A stretch of DNA of 64,000 bases from Pseudomonas sp. FP1742 (GTDB lineage: Bacteria > Pseudomonadota > Gammaproteobacteria > Pseudomonadales > Pseudomonadaceae): contig NZ_CP117460.1 of the NCBI RefSeq assembly GCF_030687145.1, positions 558,001-622,000 on the forward strand, read 5' to 3'. The position numbers and the translations under genes are program-made. Below the pieces are notes generated by a model. That model made no database searches. It was not told the DNA's origin and saw only the letters and a list, made by a program, of their open reading frames with translations. This document shows positions 8,394 through 17,272 of this stretch, in pieces; the first letter of the stretch is position 1, and each line of letters opens with the position of its first letter.

Positions 8394-9289
8394 TGCTCAA
8401 CCGATTTAAAGGCTGGCGCGAGCGTGGCTGGGTGCAAGTCGACGCCTCGACTTATGCACAAGCCTGGCAACGTTTTGGCGGCAGTGTCGCGACGCATCCT
8501 CTGGTGGTCGAGCGTCTGGCACAGTTGGCCGACATCCCGGTGCGCTACCTGGCTTGGGAGCAGGACGGCGAAGTGAAAGCCGCCATCCCGACCTGGGGAC
8601 GCGACCTGGCGCTGTCCAAGGACGTGCTCAAGCGCACAGGTAAAAAGGGTCTGTTCGATCTCGGCAATGCCGAACTGATCCTGCCGGCCGCCGCTGATGC
8701 CCAGGCACCGCTGCGCCATCGCGGGCGTTACCTGTCGGCGCTGAGCGAAGGTCGTTTTACCGGTATCAAGCTGCAGGCCGAACAACTGGCGTTGGCCCGG
8801 ACACCTGAAGAGCTGTCGAAGAAGTTTCGCTACAACCAGCGCCGCGAATTGCGCCTGCTGGAAGAGGCGGGCGGTGTGGTGCGGCCGGTTGCCGAGTTTT
8901 CCAGCGGTGAACTGGCAGCGATCTATTGCGACCTGTTTCAGCGTCGCTGGGGCTTTCCGGCCACCGGTGCCGAGCGCATGGGCGAGGTGATCGAGTTGTT
9001 GCGCGAGTTGCTGATCGGCTCGGTGATTTTCCTCAACGACGCACCGATTGCGACTCAACTGGTGTACCGCGTCGAGGCGCCGCAATGGATCAGCGTCGAA
9101 TACGTCAACGGCGGTGTCGATCCCCAGACCCGTGAATTCAGCCCAGGCAGCGTGCTGAGCTTCCTCAATACCCAAAGCGCCTGGGAACATGCTCGTGCGT
9201 TGGATAAGCCCCTGCGGTTTTCCTTTGGTCGAACCGACCGTGAGTACAAGGATCGCTGGTGCAATTCTGTGCCGGTCTTCACGGTATGA
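8393..9289 (+). CDS. mig-14: Mig-14 family protein
   Basis: A 298-aa protein of the Mig-14 family, named after a Salmonella virulence gene that raises resistance to antimicrobial peptides. Its P. aeruginosa homologue lies at the same place between wapH and dnpA. The fold is believed to be acyltransferase-like; visible traits are the basic segment KKFRYNQRRELRLLEEAG and the C-terminal FGRTDREYKDRWCNSVPVF. There is no signal peptide, so it probably works at the inner face of the inner membrane on LPS or lipid precursors; the reaction is unknown. The ATG overlaps the wapH stop and the gene overlaps dnpA by 4 bases. Confidence 0.85.
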   Translation: MLNRFKGWRERGWVQVDASTYAQAWQRFGGSVATHPLVVERLAQLADIPVRYLAWEQDGEVKAAIPTWGRDLALSKDVLKRTGKKGLFDLGNAELILPAAADAQAPLRHRGRYLSALSEGRFTGIKLQAEQLALARTPEELSKKFRYNQRRELRLLEEAGGVVRPVAEFSSGELAAIYCDLFQRRWGFPATGAERMGEVIELLRELLIGSVIFLNDAPIATQLVYRVEAPQWISVEYVNGGVDPQTREFSPGSVLSFLNTQSAWEHARALDKPLRFSFGRTDREYKDRWCNSVPVFTV

Positions 9290-10731
9290 GCCAATCCATG
9301 AGCCGCAAACAGCAACTGCTCAAGCGTCATCGGCGCAACAAACGCATCGGTCTGTTGATTGCGTTGATGCTACTGATCGCCATCGGCGTGCTGGTGGCCT
9401 GGTGGCTGCCGCTGGTGCTTGCGGTGCTGGGCTGGATCGCCCACGAGGCGTGGTTTGCCGACCATCTGTTTTATTCCTCCCAAGACGATTACCAATACAG
9501 CTTCCCGCCGTATACCCCACAGCCCAAGATCCACCTGGACGGTGAACGGCTGTGCCTGGATGAGGGCGTCATGCTGGTCGATGACGCCACGCTGATACTG
9601 GCGCTACGGGTGAAAAGTACCTGGCTGGGACGCTTTATCGATCCGGTGGTCGAGTTGCTGGGGGGCGATAGTCCCGACCGGCAAACATTCGAGCGCGGTG
9701 TAAACGGCTTGCGTTACCTCAATCTCAGTGGTCAGGCACACGTGCTGTCGCAAGGTAAGTTGCGTTTGCGCGGGCGTTTCTGCCGATTGCTCGGCGAGCC
9801 TGTACTCTGGGCGTTCGAACAACCGGACTACCGCCGTCAGCGAGTGATGGTGATTGCGCCCCATGCCGACGACGCTGAATTGGCCGCCTACGGTTTGTAC
9901 AGCCAGGCCGACGAAGCCTGGATCGTCACCCTGACTGCCGGTGAAATCGAAGCCGAACATTATCAACAGATGGGCCTGAACACGGTCGAGGCGGCTCGCC
10001 TCAAGGGCCGTTTGCGGGCCTGGGACAGCATCGCTGTACCGCGCTGGGCCGGGGTGCCCGAGGCCCATTGTGTGCAGTTGGGGTATTTTTGCCTGCAACT
10101 GGCCAAGATGCAGGCCGAGCCGGCCACGCCGGTGGGGTCGCGCGAAGCGGATTTGAGCGACACCCGGTTGTTTCGTCAGTTGAATCCATTTGCCCTGCCG
10201 GGCGATGTCGATGGTGCGCCGACCTGGAATAATTTGCTGGCCGATCTGCGTGAGCTGTTGCTGAGGGCGCGTCCGCAAGTGATCGTATTGCCGCACCCGA
10301 CCCTCGACCCGCACCCGGATCACATCTGTGCCCAGGCAGCGGTTCTGGAAGCGTTGAGCGGCCTGGAGTGGCAGCCGACCACCATGCTTGGCTACGCCAA
10401 CCATCTGCATGACAATGATCGTTGGCCAATGGGGGATGCGGCTCATGGCATCGCCCTGCCGCCGGCGTTCGATTCGACAACGCCGATGCAGCCCTGCTGC
10501 CTGCCAATGCCTTTGGCGCGTCAGCGTGATAAAGCCATGGCGCTGGGCATGATGCACGACCTGCAACCGCCCATGCCGTTCAAGCGCCGTTTGCGACGGT
10601 TGATACAGTGGTTGCTGGCCCGTAGAGTGCCGCCGGTCTATGGAGAGAATGAATTCTTTCGCAAGGCGGTCAGGCGCCATGAGTTGTTCTGGGTTCTGAA
10701 GCATGGTGAAACCTCTGTGAGGCAGAAATGA
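9286..10731 (+). CDS. dnpA: DnpA-like PIG-L de-N-acetylase
   Basis: A 481-aa protein with a basic N-terminus, one membrane segment (about residues 20-45) and a PIG-L/LmbE deacetylase domain. The zinc motif is APHADDAE (about 191-198) with a second histidine cluster PHPTLDPHPDH near residue 330. It is expected to remove N-acetyl groups from a sugar of the core or its precursor. In P. aeruginosa the homologue (PA5002) is known for its effect on fluoroquinolone persistence. Start is the ATG overlapping the mig-14 stop (ATGA); an ATG four codons later also fits. Confidence 0.87.
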   Translation: MSQSMSRKQQLLKRHRRNKRIGLLIALMLLIAIGVLVAWWLPLVLAVLGWIAHEAWFADHLFYSSQDDYQYSFPPYTPQPKIHLDGERLCLDEGVMLVDDATLILALRVKSTWLGRFIDPVVELLGGDSPDRQTFERGVNGLRYLNLSGQAHVLSQGKLRLRGRFCRLLGEPVLWAFEQPDYRRQRVMVIAPHADDAELAAYGLYSQADEAWIVTLTAGEIEAEHYQQMGLNTVEAARLKGRLRAWDSIAVPRWAGVPEAHCVQLGYFCLQLAKMQAEPATPVGSREADLSDTRLFRQLNPFALPGDVDGAPTWNNLLADLRELLLRARPQVIVLPHPTLDPHPDHICAQAAVLEALSGLEWQPTTMLGYANHLHDNDRWPMGDAAHGIALPPAFDSTTPMQPCCLPMPLARQRDKAMALGMMHDLQPPMPFKRRLRRLIQWLLARRVPPVYGENEFFRKAVRRHELFWVLKHGETSVRQK

Positions 10732-10771
10732 CATATCGCGTGGCTTGGCATGGCGGCGTGTCCAGGCAGCA

Positions 10772-11071
10772 ATGAGTATTTCTGTGATCAATCCATGCCC
10801 ACGTATTCTTACTGATTCCGTATTTACCCCAGGTGGTTGCATCAAGTGGCACGATGGCACGGATGACTTTCCACACCAATGGTATTGGCGCAATGGCTGT
10901 TTGAGTAACGATCGCGATGGCGATCGCCGGTTTCCGTATTTCCACTTCGTCTGCTGGAAACGCAACGAGTGGTCACGGTTGCCCCCACCCGATCCAGCCG
11001 AGATCAGGCGCCTCGCCGCCGAGCCGGCCTGGGTCATCGATGCGACTGGTTTTCACCGGGGAGAGTTATGA
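10772..11071 (+). pseudogene. Probable remnant of a glycosyltransferase-like gene (99-aa ORF)
   Basis: A short open frame fills the gap between dnpA and ssg. It ends with a TGA that overlaps the ssg ATG (ATGA) and starts with an ATG that overlaps the stop of a 15-codon mini-ORF (10728-10775, MTYRVAWHGGVSRQQ), whose own ATG overlaps the dnpA stop. So coupled starts and stops run through the gap, yet the product is very short. The residues DGDRRFPYFHFVCWKRNEW look like the C-terminal end of a glycosyltransferase-type protein. The most economical reading is an operon gene that lost its middle. GC is lower than its neighbours. It could still be expressed as a small protein. Confidence 0.5.
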
Positions 11072-12222
11072 GTCAACGGTCAAAGGTTCTGCAGTTGCAG
11101 CCTGACTACAACGTCAAAGCCCATGATTTTGCCGACCTCGCGGAGCAGATCGTCAAGGCCCTGCCGAGCGAACGCTATGAAGTGACCGCGGCGTTCCTGC
11201 GCGGCAAGCCGGGGGCTGGCGAGGCAGTGAGTCGCGCCGACCGCTCGGTGTATTTCGAGTTTTCCGACAAATCCCTCAAGGGCATGCGCCTGCGCGCCAT
11301 GTGGCAGCTGTACAAGTTCTGCCGCACAGAAAAATTCGACGTGGTGATTTGCAACCGCTTCAAACCGGTGAACATGATGCTGGCGCTCAACCGCTGGTTG
11401 AAGGTGCCGCTGTGCATCGGCATCTCCCACGGTTTTGGCGAGTACGACCGGTTTTACCGGCGCCGCCAGACCCAACGCCTGATCGATCGCCATTGGCGCT
11501 TCGTCGGTGTGTCGCCAGCGGTCAAACAGTACCTGCTCGATTGCGACTGCGGCTTTACCGACCAGAATACCTACGCAATCACCAACGCCATCGACATCGA
11601 GCAGGCTGAAGGTTTGCAGCACAGCCGCGAGCGTGCCCGCGAATTGTTGGGTATCGATCCGTCAGTGCGCTTGATCGGCGCATTGGGCCGGCTGGTGCCA
11701 GTCAAGGGCCACACCTATCTGCTGCAGGCCTTTGCCACCCTCAAGGACAAATACCCGAACACCCAACTGGCAATCATTGGTGCGGGGCGTGAAGAATCGC
11801 GCCTGGCCGCCGAGATCGAGCGCCTGGGGCTGACCGGTCGCGCACATTTGCTGGGTTTCAAGGAAAACGCCTTGCAGTATGTTCGGGCGTTCGACATCTG
11901 GACCATGCCATCGCTGGCCGAAGGCCTGGGGCTGGCGTTGCTCGAGGGCATGAGCGGGCATCTGCCGGTGATCGCCTCGAACGTACCGGCGATGTTGCCG
12001 CTGATTCAGGGCGCAGGGGGGCTGGCGATTACCCCGGCGGACGTGCCGACGCTGGTCGCTGCGCTGGACAATTACCTGGGGCTGTCGGATGACGAGCTCA
12101 AGACCAAGGGCGAACAGGCCTATCGTTATCTCCAGGAGCAACACGACATCGAGGTGTTCCGTCAGGAGTACCTGAACCTGATCGATTCCGGCTTGAGCCA
12201 AGCCCGCAAGGAGCAACCATGA
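11068..12222 (+). CDS. ssg: Ssg-like GT4 glycosyltransferase
   Basis: A 384-aa GT-B glycosyltransferase matching Ssg (PA5001) by position. Ssg mutants lose O-antigen and surface polysaccharides and change attachment and motility. The GT4 domain shows LIGALGRLVPVKGHTYLL (about 190-207) and EGLGLALLEGMSGHLPVIAS with the conserved EX7E pair. The ATG is chosen because it follows GGGGAGAG and overlaps the short frame before it; an upstream in-frame extension from 10969 would cover that frame and lacks a ribosome site. It overlaps wapR by ATGA. Confidence 0.88.
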   Translation: MSQRSKVLQLQPDYNVKAHDFADLAEQIVKALPSERYEVTAAFLRGKPGAGEAVSRADRSVYFEFSDKSLKGMRLRAMWQLYKFCRTEKFDVVICNRFKPVNMMLALNRWLKVPLCIGISHGFGEYDRFYRRRQTQRLIDRHWRFVGVSPAVKQYLLDCDCGFTDQNTYAITNAIDIEQAEGLQHSRERARELLGIDPSVRLIGALGRLVPVKGHTYLLQAFATLKDKYPNTQLAIIGAGREESRLAAEIERLGLTGRAHLLGFKENALQYVRAFDIWTMPSLAEGLGLALLEGMSGHLPVIASNVPAMLPLIQGAGGLAITPADVPTLVAALDNYLGLSDDELKTKGEQAYRYLQEQHDIEVFRQEYLNLIDSGLSQARKEQP

Positions 12223-13103
12223 GTGACGCGCAACCTCTTGTCACGGTCATCATCGCGTCGTACAACCATGGTCGTTATATCGAGGAAAGCATTCTCAGCG
12301 TCCTCAATCAGACCTACAAAAATATCGAGTTGCTGGTCATCGACGATGGCTCCAGCGATGACAGCGTCGAGCGCATCAATGCCTTGCAGGCGCGGCACGG
12401 TTTCGATTTCCGGGTCCAGCAGAACCAGGGGCTGACCAACACCCTCAACGGCGCCATTGCGCGCTCAAAGGGTAGTTTGATCGTGCCGTTCGGGTCCGAT
12501 GACATCATGCTGCCGGAGCGCATCGCCACCCAGGTGGCGTATATGGACGGCAAACCCGAGGTCGGGATCTGCGCCGGCAACATCGAGCTGATCGACGCCG
12601 ACGGCAACCTCTATCCGGAGAAACGTCAGCGTCGCGATGTACCGTTCCGTCGTCTGGATTTCGATGACATGTTTCTGGAGCGCAAGCCCTATCCGCCGGC
12701 ACCGACCTTGATGATCCGCCGCGAAGCGCTGGACAAGGTGGGCGGCTTCGATCCGAACATTCGGCTGGAGGACTTGCTGATCGAATTGAAGGTGACCCGC
12801 GCCGGTTACTTCATTGATGGCCTGAATGTGCTGATGGCGCGCTATCGCAAGCACGCCACCAATTCCTACAAGAATAACCGCTTCATGATCGACAACATCC
12901 TGCGCTCCTACGCGCTGTTCAGCGATCATCCGCTGTACGACGAGGTACGCTACAAATTCCTCAGCTCGATGTTCCTGAAAACCTCCAATCGCGACCGCAA
13001 GCTGGCGCGTGAACTGCTGGCGCAGATACCGTTCAAGGCCTGGAACAAGAAGACCTGGCGTGGTCTGGGGCGGTTGTATTTCTCGCCGCTGGAGAAAGAC
13101 TGA
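12219..13103 (+). CDS. wapR: WapR-like GT2 rhamnosyltransferase
   Basis: A 294-aa GT-A family 2 glycosyltransferase. It opens with VTVIIASYNHGRYIEESI, followed by LLVIDDGSSDDS (first Asp motif) and PFGSDDIMLPERI (second Asp motif). In P. aeruginosa the gene at this position (PA5000) encodes the alpha-1,3-rhamnosyltransferase that builds the core glycoform receiving O-antigen. AAGGAG sits 5 bases before the ATG, which overlaps the ssg stop. It is the last plus-strand gene of the run; the next gene converges on it from the other strand. Confidence 0.87.
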   Translation: MSDAQPLVTVIIASYNHGRYIEESILSVLNQTYKNIELLVIDDGSSDDSVERINALQARHGFDFRVQQNQGLTNTLNGAIARSKGSLIVPFGSDDIMLPERIATQVAYMDGKPEVGICAGNIELIDADGNLYPEKRQRRDVPFRRLDFDDMFLERKPYPPAPTLMIRREALDKVGGFDPNIRLEDLLIELKVTRAGYFIDGLNVLMARYRKHATNSYKNNRFMIDNILRSYALFSDHPLYDEVRYKFLSSMFLKTSNRDRKLARELLAQIPFKAWNKKTWRGLGRLYFSPLEKD

Positions 13104-13138
13104 ACCCGCCCTGGCGCGTTCTTGCCTGGATTGTGTGA

Positions 13139-13263
13139 TCAAGCTTTAACGAGCGATCTTCTCGGCCGCCAGACAAGCTGATACAGGGTGTAGATGCCGA
13201 TCAGGCGCAGCACCACTTGTAGCCAGCTTTCACGATGGATGAAACCTTGGCGGCCAACAACCG
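13139..13263 (-). pseudogene. Possible gene remnant between wapR and waaL
   Basis: On the minus strand a frame without a usual start codon encodes a plausible C-terminal peptide: GRQGFIHRESWLQVVLRL continuing into IGIYTLYQLVWRPRRSLVKA and a TGA. It has an amphipathic then basic pattern as in the end of a membrane protein. It follows the stop of the ligase fusion in another frame. It may be a leftover of a lost gene, or chance. Confidence 0.2.
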
Positions 13264-15129
13264 TTAATGGGCCCGGGCGGGATGACTCCCTGCCAGCACT
13301 TGCCTGTGCAGATTAGCCACGGCTGATTTCGACGCCATCACGGCATATCCCTGAAGCAGTGCGTCAAAGTGGTCTTCGAACAGCCAGCGTCGATCTTCGG
13401 TGTAACGCTGCATATGGCGCAGATTGCGTTTGCGCAGGGAAAGGCTCAGCGATGACGGATAAATGCGCATATCCGCCAGATCGATCAGGCCGAACTCACC
13501 GTCATCCAGGACCAGTACATTGCCCAGGTGCAGGGAGCGGAAATAGACACCTTGTTCATGCAGCTGTGCCATGAACTTGCCGAAACGCTCAACCAGCGCC
13601 TGGCGCACCGCAGGCGCGGTGATGCCTTGAAGCACCTGGCGCAAGGTGTTGCCCGGTAGCGGCGAATAATGCACGGCACTGCTGCCGTCCCTGAATCGGT
13701 ACAGGTCCAGAATTTGCGGGGTCGGGATTCCCATGTTGCGCAATTGCACGCTGTTGGAGGCAAAGCGTTCGGAATAGGGATTGAAACTGCCCGAGGTGTA
13801 CCAGCGACGAGGACGGAACAGCTTGAGGAAGCTGCCATCGATCAGGCGCAAGACTTTGGGGCCCAGCCCGTCTTCTTCAATCACTTGGGCATTGGCGATC
13901 AGTTGTTGCTCGGCCATTGGCGTCAACGTTTTAATCGACATCGCCAACAGGCGTCTGGCACGCTGGTTGATGCTCAGCGCGGCGATCAATGCCAGCGGAA
14001 TCCACAGCAGGAACCAGTGCTCCTTCGGCCGGGAGATTATCCCGCCGCCTTCGGTCATGCCTGCGCCGATGCCAAATACCAGCCAGCTCGAGGCGATGAT
14101 GAACAGCGGTTGCAGGCGATAGTACCAGCTGTTCAGCAAGCCCCGGGCCTGGAAGAACAGCCACGGCAGCAAACCGAAAATACCGACGTAATAGAGCACA
14201 CCCAAGGCGAAGCTGTGGGGCTCTTGCAGGGTGTAACCGATACCGGGGTCGAGGGTCAGGGGGGCGTTGTAGCCATGACCGATCCACGGATGATCGGCAA
14301 TTTTGTGCAGGGCCAACTGCCAGATTTCGAAGCGGTAGGAGTCGCCGCGTTCGATGATCATCTGCGAAAACAGTACGGCAACCCCTGCGCCGCTGATAAC
14401 CAGGGCGCCCAGCAACACGAAAGAGCGACGGTTCCAGCAAATGAAGCTCAGCCAGAGCGCAGCCAGTGTCAATGCAACCAGCGGGGTTCTGGAGCCGGTA
14501 GCGATCACCGCAGTGAACATGATCGCCATCGCCGGGATGCTCAACCAGAGCATCTGGCGACGCTTGCAGGTCATGCTCAGGCTTATCCAGTAGGTACAAA
14601 AGAAGCCGAACACATGGGAACTGAGCAACGGATTGTCGAATGCGCCGCCACCGATCAGGCGCATGCCCGGTTCGTAAATGCGGCTGAACATGAACAGGTT
14701 GTAGATCGAAACGATCAGCCCGACCATCGCGGCACTGAACAGCAAGGGCTGGACGATCTCGCTTCGATAGCGCACCAGCAGGTAGCTGCCGGCGAACAGC
14801 AATAGCGTGTGCAAGGAGGGTTTGAACTGGCCAACGATGCTTCGCTCCATCGGCGGCCCCCAGCTCAGGCTGAGCAAGGCCCAGGCGACGAACAACAGTG
14901 CCGCGACGAAGATCGGTTCGCGCAGCAACTCTTTGAGCTCACGGGGACGCAGGCACAGGGCAATAAACGATGGAATACTGAACAGGCCATAAAAAAGCTT
15001 GTGATGCAGACTGCGGCCCGGCAGAAAGAACAGCGCGCACAGAAGCAGGAAGTAGCCGAGTGGAAGAATCCAGAGGCAAATGAAATCGAAGACTCGATTG
15101 GACGTGCTGTTGAAACCACTGAGTTGCAT
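13264..15129 (-). CDS. waaL: O-antigen ligase WaaL fused to a kinase-like domain
   Basis: One uninterrupted 621-aa frame. Residues 1-395 form a polytopic membrane protein with about a dozen hydrophobic segments and the Wzy_C signature: GSRTPLVAL (Arg214), the periplasmic segment RFEIWQLALHKIADHPWIG (266-284) and EPHSFALGVLYY (His305). It joins undecaprenyl-linked O-antigen to the lipid A-core in the periplasm. Residues 405-621 form a kinase-like domain with FRSLHLGNVLVL and FGLIDLADMR. In P. aeruginosa these are two genes, as I remember (PA4999 and PA4998). An ATG at 15201 would add 24 hydrophilic residues and has AAAGG upstream, so the start is uncertain. No ribosome site precedes the inner ATGs near residues 397-405, which favours a true fusion. 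Confidence 0.85.
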   Translation of the reverse strand: MQLSGFNSTSNRVFDFICLWILPLGYFLLLCALFFLPGRSLHHKLFYGLFSIPSFIALCLRPRELKELLREPIFVAALLFVAWALLSLSWGPPMERSIVGQFKPSLHTLLLFAGSYLLVRYRSEIVQPLLFSAAMVGLIVSIYNLFMFSRIYEPGMRLIGGGAFDNPLLSSHVFGFFCTYWISLSMTCKRRQMLWLSIPAMAIMFTAVIATGSRTPLVALTLAALWLSFICWNRRSFVLLGALVISGAGVAVLFSQMIIERGDSYRFEIWQLALHKIADHPWIGHGYNAPLTLDPGIGYTLQEPHSFALGVLYYVGIFGLLPWLFFQARGLLNSWYYRLQPLFIIASSWLVFGIGAGMTEGGGIISRPKEHWFLLWIPLALIAALSINQRARRLLAMSIKTLTPMAEQQLIANAQVIEEDGLGPKVLRLIDGSFLKLFRPRRWYTSGSFNPYSERFASNSVQLRNMGIPTPQILDLYRFRDGSSAVHYSPLPGNTLRQVLQGITAPAVRQALVERFGKFMAQLHEQGVYFRSLHLGNVLVLDDGEFGLIDLADMRIYPSSLSLSLRKRNLRHMQRYTEDRRWLFEDHFDALLQGYAVMASKSAVANLHRQVLAGSHPARAH

Positions 15130-15246
15130 GCTGAAAGATTCAATCCTGAAGTTGATCGGCCATTTCGGCGTGATGGCTATTTGATGCTTGATATGACGCA
15201 TAACAATAACAGCCTTTATGCGATTGCCAGAACCCGGAAGAAGCTG

Positions 15247-15255
15247 TGCTAAAGT
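15247..15255 (+). promoter_or_regulatory. Candidate promoter of msbA
   Basis: TGCTAAAGT resembles an extended -10 element and lies 30 bases before the msbA ATG; a TTGCCA further upstream is a possible but badly spaced -35. The region is divergent with the start of waaL. Confidence 0.35.
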
Positions 15256-15285
15256 CAGCGTCCTTTTTATCGACATTCGCGTGAT

Positions 15286-17088
15286 ATGACCGACTCCAGT
15301 CTCAGCGCAAGCCCATCGAGCTTGAAAATCTACTTCCGCCTGCTCGGCTATGTCCGGCCGTACATCAGTCTGTTTCTGATCAGCATCGTCGGCTTTCTGA
15401 TTTTCGCTTCGACTCAGCCGATGCTCGGCTACATCCTCAAGTATTTCGTCGACGGCTTGTCCAATCCCGAAGCGGTGCTGTTTCCAACCGTGCCGTACCT
15501 GCGCGATTTGCAACTGCTGCAGGCAGTGCCTCTGCTGATCATCCTGATCGCGGCATGGCAGGGGCTGGGATCTTATCTGGGCAACTACTTTCTGGCCAAG
15601 GTTTCCCTCGGGCTGGTCCACGATTTGCGGGTGCAGTTGTTCAACAATTTGCTGGTCTTGCCCAACCGTTATTTCGACAAGCATAACTCGGGTCATCTGA
15701 TATCGCGCATCACCTTTAACGTGACCATGGTCACGGGGGCGGCCACAGATGCGATCAAGGTCGTAATCCGTGAAGGCATGACGGTGATCTTCCTGTTCGC
15801 CTCGCTGCTGTTCATGAACTGGCGGCTGACGCTGGTCATGGTTGCTATCCTGCCGTTGATTGCCTTGATGGTGGGCACCGCCAGCAAGAAATTCCGCAAA
15901 CAGAGCAAGAAGATCCAGGCCGCCATGGGTGACGTCACCCACGTGGCTTCGGAAACTATCCAGGGCTATCGCGTGGTGCGCAGCTTCGGCGGCGAAGTCT
16001 ACGAAGAAAAGCGTTTCTTCAACGCCAGCCAGGGCAACACCGAAAAGCAACTGCGCATGACCCGCACCGGCGCCATCTATACGCCGCTGCTGCAACTGGT
16101 GATCTACAGCGCCATGGCGGCGCTGATGTTCCTGGTGCTGTACTTGCGTGGTGATGCATCCGCCGGTGACATGGTGGCCTACATCACCCTGGCAGGCCTG
16201 CTGCCTAAACCGATCCGCCAATTGTCCGAAGTCAGCTCGACCATCCAGAAAGGAGTGGCCGGCGCCGAAAGTATCTTCGAGCAACTGGACGTCGAACCCG
16301 AAGTCGATACCGGCACTATCGAGCGCGATGCCGTCAGCGGTCGGCTGGATGTGCGCCACCTGTCCTTCACCTATCCGGGCACCGAGCGTCAGGTGCTCGA
16401 TGACATCAGTTTCTCGGTCGAACCTGGGCAAATGGTGGCGTTGGTGGGACGTTCGGGCAGTGGCAAGTCAACCCTGGCGAACCTGATTCCGCGCTTCTAT
16501 CACCACGACAAGGGCGAGATCCTGATCGATGGCATTGAAGTGGAACAGTACAAATTATTGAACCTTCGCAAGCACATCGCCCAAGTGACCCAGCATGTGA
16601 CACTGTTCAGCGACACCGTGGCCAACAACATTGCGTATGGCGATCTGGCCGGCGCACCCCGCGAAGACATCGAGAAAGCGGCGAGAGATGCTTACGCGAT
16701 GGACTTCATCGCGCAATTGCCCGAAGGCCTGGACACCCAGGTAGGCGAGAATGGCGTATTGCTGTCCGGCGGTCAGCGTCAGCGTCTGGCGATTGCCAGG
16801 GCCCTGCTGAAGAATGCGCCGTTGCTGATCCTCGACGAAGCCACTTCGGCCCTCGATACCGAGTCCGAGCGGCATATCCAGGCTGCGCTGGATCAGGTCA
16901 TGAAAGGCCGGACCACCCTGGTGATCGCTCACCGGTTGTCGACGATCGAGAAGGCTGACCTGATTCTGGTCATGGATCAGGGCCGGATCGTCGAGCGTGG
17001 CACCCATGCCGAGCTTTTGGCGCAGAACGGCTATTACGCCCGCTTGAACGCCATGGGCCTCGACGCCCCGGCTGAAGATATCGCCTGA
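15286..17088 (+). CDS. msbA: MsbA lipid A/LPS flippase
   Basis: A 600-aa half-size ABC exporter of the usual MsbA length. The first 330 residues hold six membrane segments; the nucleotide-binding domain shows Walker A GRSGSGKST, the Q-loop, the signature LSGGQRQRLAIARALL, Walker B LLILDEATSALD and the H-loop IAHRLST. It flips core-lipid A across the inner membrane using ATP, so it supplies the substrate for the divergent ligase WaaL. Placement between waaL and hldE is the Pseudomonas arrangement. Confidence 0.96.
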   Translation: MTDSSLSASPSSLKIYFRLLGYVRPYISLFLISIVGFLIFASTQPMLGYILKYFVDGLSNPEAVLFPTVPYLRDLQLLQAVPLLIILIAAWQGLGSYLGNYFLAKVSLGLVHDLRVQLFNNLLVLPNRYFDKHNSGHLISRITFNVTMVTGAATDAIKVVIREGMTVIFLFASLLFMNWRLTLVMVAILPLIALMVGTASKKFRKQSKKIQAAMGDVTHVASETIQGYRVVRSFGGEVYEEKRFFNASQGNTEKQLRMTRTGAIYTPLLQLVIYSAMAALMFLVLYLRGDASAGDMVAYITLAGLLPKPIRQLSEVSSTIQKGVAGAESIFEQLDVEPEVDTGTIERDAVSGRLDVRHLSFTYPGTERQVLDDISFSVEPGQMVALVGRSGSGKSTLANLIPRFYHHDKGEILIDGIEVEQYKLLNLRKHIAQVTQHVTLFSDTVANNIAYGDLAGAPREDIEKAARDAYAMDFIAQLPEGLDTQVGENGVLLSGGQRQRLAIARALLKNAPLLILDEATSALDTESERHIQAALDQVMKGRTTLVIAHRLSTIEKADLILVMDQGRIVERGTHAELLAQNGYYARLNAMGLDAPAEDIA

Positions 17089-17095
17089 CTTCTAT

Positions 17096-17118
17096 GAGGG
17101 TGAGCCTGGCTCACCCTC
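17096..17118 (+). terminator. Hairpin after msbA
   Basis: GAGGGTGAGC-CTG-GCTCACCCTC is a perfect 10-bp stem with a 3-base loop, 7 bases after the msbA stop. The T-run is missing, so it may be a weak terminator or mRNA-protecting structure. Confidence 0.6.
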
Positions 17119-17272
17119 GCATTTGCCGGCGTGCAACGCGTCCGGTGGTTTGTATCCAGATACTTACGCTTCTTGACCAAGCCGGAATAAATCTCGGCAA
17201 CGCGCTTGTTAAGGTTCCTGAACGAACGTTGACTTGAATCGAGAGGATGATCCCTTTCGCGCGGGTGCTGCC

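Noticed and set aside
13669..14805. Plus-strand frame opposite the ligase fusion
   Set aside because: The minus-strand frame has membrane segments and ligase motifs; the plus-strand product is Gln/Arg-rich and has no recognisable domain.
15130..16431. N-terminal extension of the ligase frame to 16431
   Set aside because: This part lies opposite msbA and has the look of antisense translation; the natural ligase start is near 15129 or 15201.
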